A DNA stretch of 6,732 nt from assembly GCA_022711695.1 (NCBI GenBank), contig JAKLEJ010000198.1:1-6732 (forward strand), read 5' to 3'. A program made the translations under genes and the position numbers. The notes under the pieces are model-generated. The model saw only the letters and a list, made by a program, of their open reading frames with translations. It had not been told where the DNA came from and did no database searches. Below, one piece after another: positions 5,746 to 6,732 of the stretch (positions are counted from its first letter, which is position 1; each line of letters begins with the position of its first letter). Source of the stretch: Verrucomicrobiota bacterium. Its GTDB lineage: Bacteria; Verrucomicrobiota; Verrucomicrobiia; Limisphaerales; JACRJZ01.

Positions 5746-6501
5746 TTAGAATAGCACCTTGTCGCCTTCCCGGATGTCGTCCAGCTTCCAGCCGGACACC
5801 AGGTTGGCGATGCTGCGGTCGGGCATGACGGTGGTGATCCGAACCTTGCCCACCAGTTTGCTGTCGCGGTGGACCATCATGACGCCGTCCTTGAGGACCC
5901 CTTGTTTCTGGCCGATATCCAGCACCACGAACTCCCACTTGGGATCGACCACCACGATGCTGCCCTTGAGGCCGATCGGCAGTTGCACCACGTAATTGTC
6001 CGGGTCGCGGTAGCGGTTCAATTCGTTGGTCAATTTGGCGATTTCATGTCCCAGGACCTTGGCTTCCTCCTGTAGCGCGACCACCGCTTCCTTGTTCTTG
6101 GACAGATCCACCTGCATGGCCTTGACCTGGTCGGGCTTGACCCCCAGGGCGTCCCACATCGCCAGGGCCTGCCGCGCCGAGCGCTCCGCCTCGCGGGTCT
6201 TTTCCAGCTCCTGCTGGGTTTTGTCGCGGGAGGCGGTCACGTTCTCGAGGCTGGTCTTGGTCGTGGCCAGCTCGTTGCTCGTGTTTCTCAGGTCGGCCGC
6301 CGTCCGCACCAGGGTGTTGGAGGTGTTCTTGAGCGTCGTCTCGGCCTTGTTGGCCCGCGTGGTCTCGTTGTTGCGCTGCTTCTCGTAAGTGTCGCGGGTC
6401 TCGCGGATGCCGTTGATGTGGTCCTTGAGCTTGGTCTGGCTGACCACCGCCACGCCAATGCTCGCCAGGATTGCCAGGATTGTCAGAATTCGCCGCAGCA
6501 T
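5746..6501 (-). CDS. Membrane-anchored coiled-coil protein with a C-terminal beta domain
   Basis: The 251-residue protein has one N-terminal membrane segment (RRILTILAILASIGVAVV, 3-20) with a short basic cytosolic end, so the rest should face the periplasm. Residues 24-165 are polar and heptad-like, predicted coiled coil. Within it, residues 57-112 form four 14-residue units, each starting with Leu (L57, L71, L85, L99; for example LKNTSNTLVRTAAD and LRNTSNELATTKTS). The C-terminal domain (169-251) reads YVVQLPIGLKGSIVVVDPKWEFVVLDIGQKQGVLKDGVMMVHRDSKLVGKVRITTVMPDRSIANLV...IREGDKVLF. This has the alternation of a small beta barrel, with the 'G...GV..G....V.R..KLVGKV.I' pattern also seen in MreC-like domains. 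The layout (TM, coiled coil, beta domain) resembles MreC, but the sequence is not MreC. I know the type from Verrucomicrobiota only as uncharacterised. An envelope or scaffold role is inferred. Confidence 0.85.
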   Translation of the reverse strand: MLRRILTILAILASIGVAVVSQTKLKDHINGIRETRDTYEKQRNNETTRANKAETTLKNTSNTLVRTAADLRNTSNELATTKTSLENVTASRDKTQQELEKTREAERSARQALAMWDALGVKPDQVKAMQVDLSKNKEAVVALQEEAKVLGHEIAKLTNELNRYRDPDNYVVQLPIGLKGSIVVVDPKWEFVVLDIGQKQGVLKDGVMMVHRDSKLVGKVRITTVMPDRSIANLVSGWKLDDIREGDKVLF

Positions 6502-6530
6502 TTTAACTTCAGGTTATTTAAAGCGGAAGA

Positions 6531-6559
6531 AACCTAGTCATTGGCGCCGGCTCTGTCAA
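6531..6559 (-). promoter_or_regulatory. Possible promoter of the coiled-coil/lipoprotein operon
   Basis: On the minus strand a perfect -35 hexamer TTGACA (6559-6554) is followed after 17 bases by TAGGTT (6536-6531), a weak -10 with 3 of 6 matches. Transcription would begin near 6524, leaving a leader of about 23 nt before the ATG at 6501. The leader is A/T-rich (CTTTAAATAACCTGAAGTTAAA) and has no strong Shine-Dalgarno sequence. Confidence 0.42.
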
Positions 6560-6691
6560 CGCTCCAGAATGAATCCGGTCGGCGCTGGCGCGCGCCCGGG
6601 CCGCTCGCCTTCGGGTTTCCTCGCCGGCACAGGGGATTGCCAGCGCGTGCGATGCGGATTCGGGCTTGCAGGGGAGCGCGGCCGGGGTAGC

Positions 6692-6732
6692 ATGTCAACC
6701 ATGACTATGGACGTGGTTGACGCAACCGAGCG
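6692..6732 (+). CDS. Possible start of a divergent gene, cut by the right edge
   Basis: Three in-frame ATGs (6692, 6701, 6707) open a frame MSTMTMDVVDATE that is still open at the edge of the window. TTGCAG (6666-6671), 17 bases and TAGCAT (6689-6694) form a plausible promoter. Its start point would fall at about 6701, on the second ATG, again a leaderless arrangement. Only 13 codons are visible, so no product can be named, and the call could be wrong. Confidence 0.3.
   Translation, partial: MSTMTMDVVDATE

Overview
The window looks like chromosomal DNA of a high-GC Verrucomicrobiota bacterium, probably near Pedosphaera/Limisphaerales. The evidence is indirect: a lipoprotein start resembling the exosortase-associated TIGR04073 family, a HEAT-repeat protein opening with a 'GRPLGYWVERYGTPSELSP' segment, a coiled-coil protein with an 'NYVVQLPxGLKG..VVVDPKWxFVVL' domain, and the forms of RarA and RNase Y present. 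No marker gene is available to prove it.

Layout. 1-123 (minus) is the N-terminus of a small lipoprotein that runs off the left edge. 124-680 has no convincing gene for protein, but 316-503 (plus) folds into a long, bulged rod with a large central bubble and ends in seven T's. Its size, shape and position fit a 6S RNA. 681-4215 (plus) is a compact three-gene operon joined by two ATGA stop/start overlaps: rarA (clamp-loader-like AAA+ ATPase of stalled forks), 5-formyltetrahydrofolate cyclo-ligase (folate metabolism) and rny (membrane-anchored endoribonuclease Y). 4216-4643 is non-coding and holds two hairpins, a relic resembling a widespread interspersed repeat, and two 25-bp direct repeats. 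4644-5334 (minus) is a membrane-anchored HEAT-repeat protein with a one-base frameshift. 5335-5563 is non-coding and carries that gene's promoter. 5564-6501 (minus) is a two-gene unit: a membrane-anchored coiled-coil protein with a C-terminal beta domain, followed five bases later by a 58-residue lipoprotein. 6502-6691 is a divergent intergenic region, and 6692-6732 (plus) may be the first codons of another gene.

How the parts relate. A 6S-like RNA upstream of a folate cyclo-ligase gene echoes the ssrS-ygfA arrangement of gammaproteobacteria, here with rarA in between. The rarA-fau-rny unit couples replication restart, one-carbon metabolism and mRNA decay on one transcript, and looks like conserved housekeeping DNA. 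The 4.2-5.6 kb stretch, with repeats and a broken gene, looks like a more plastic insert. The coiled-coil/lipoprotein pair at the right is probably a cell-envelope module of unknown function. Several starts sit 6-8 bases after a -10-like hexamer, which suggests leaderless mRNAs.
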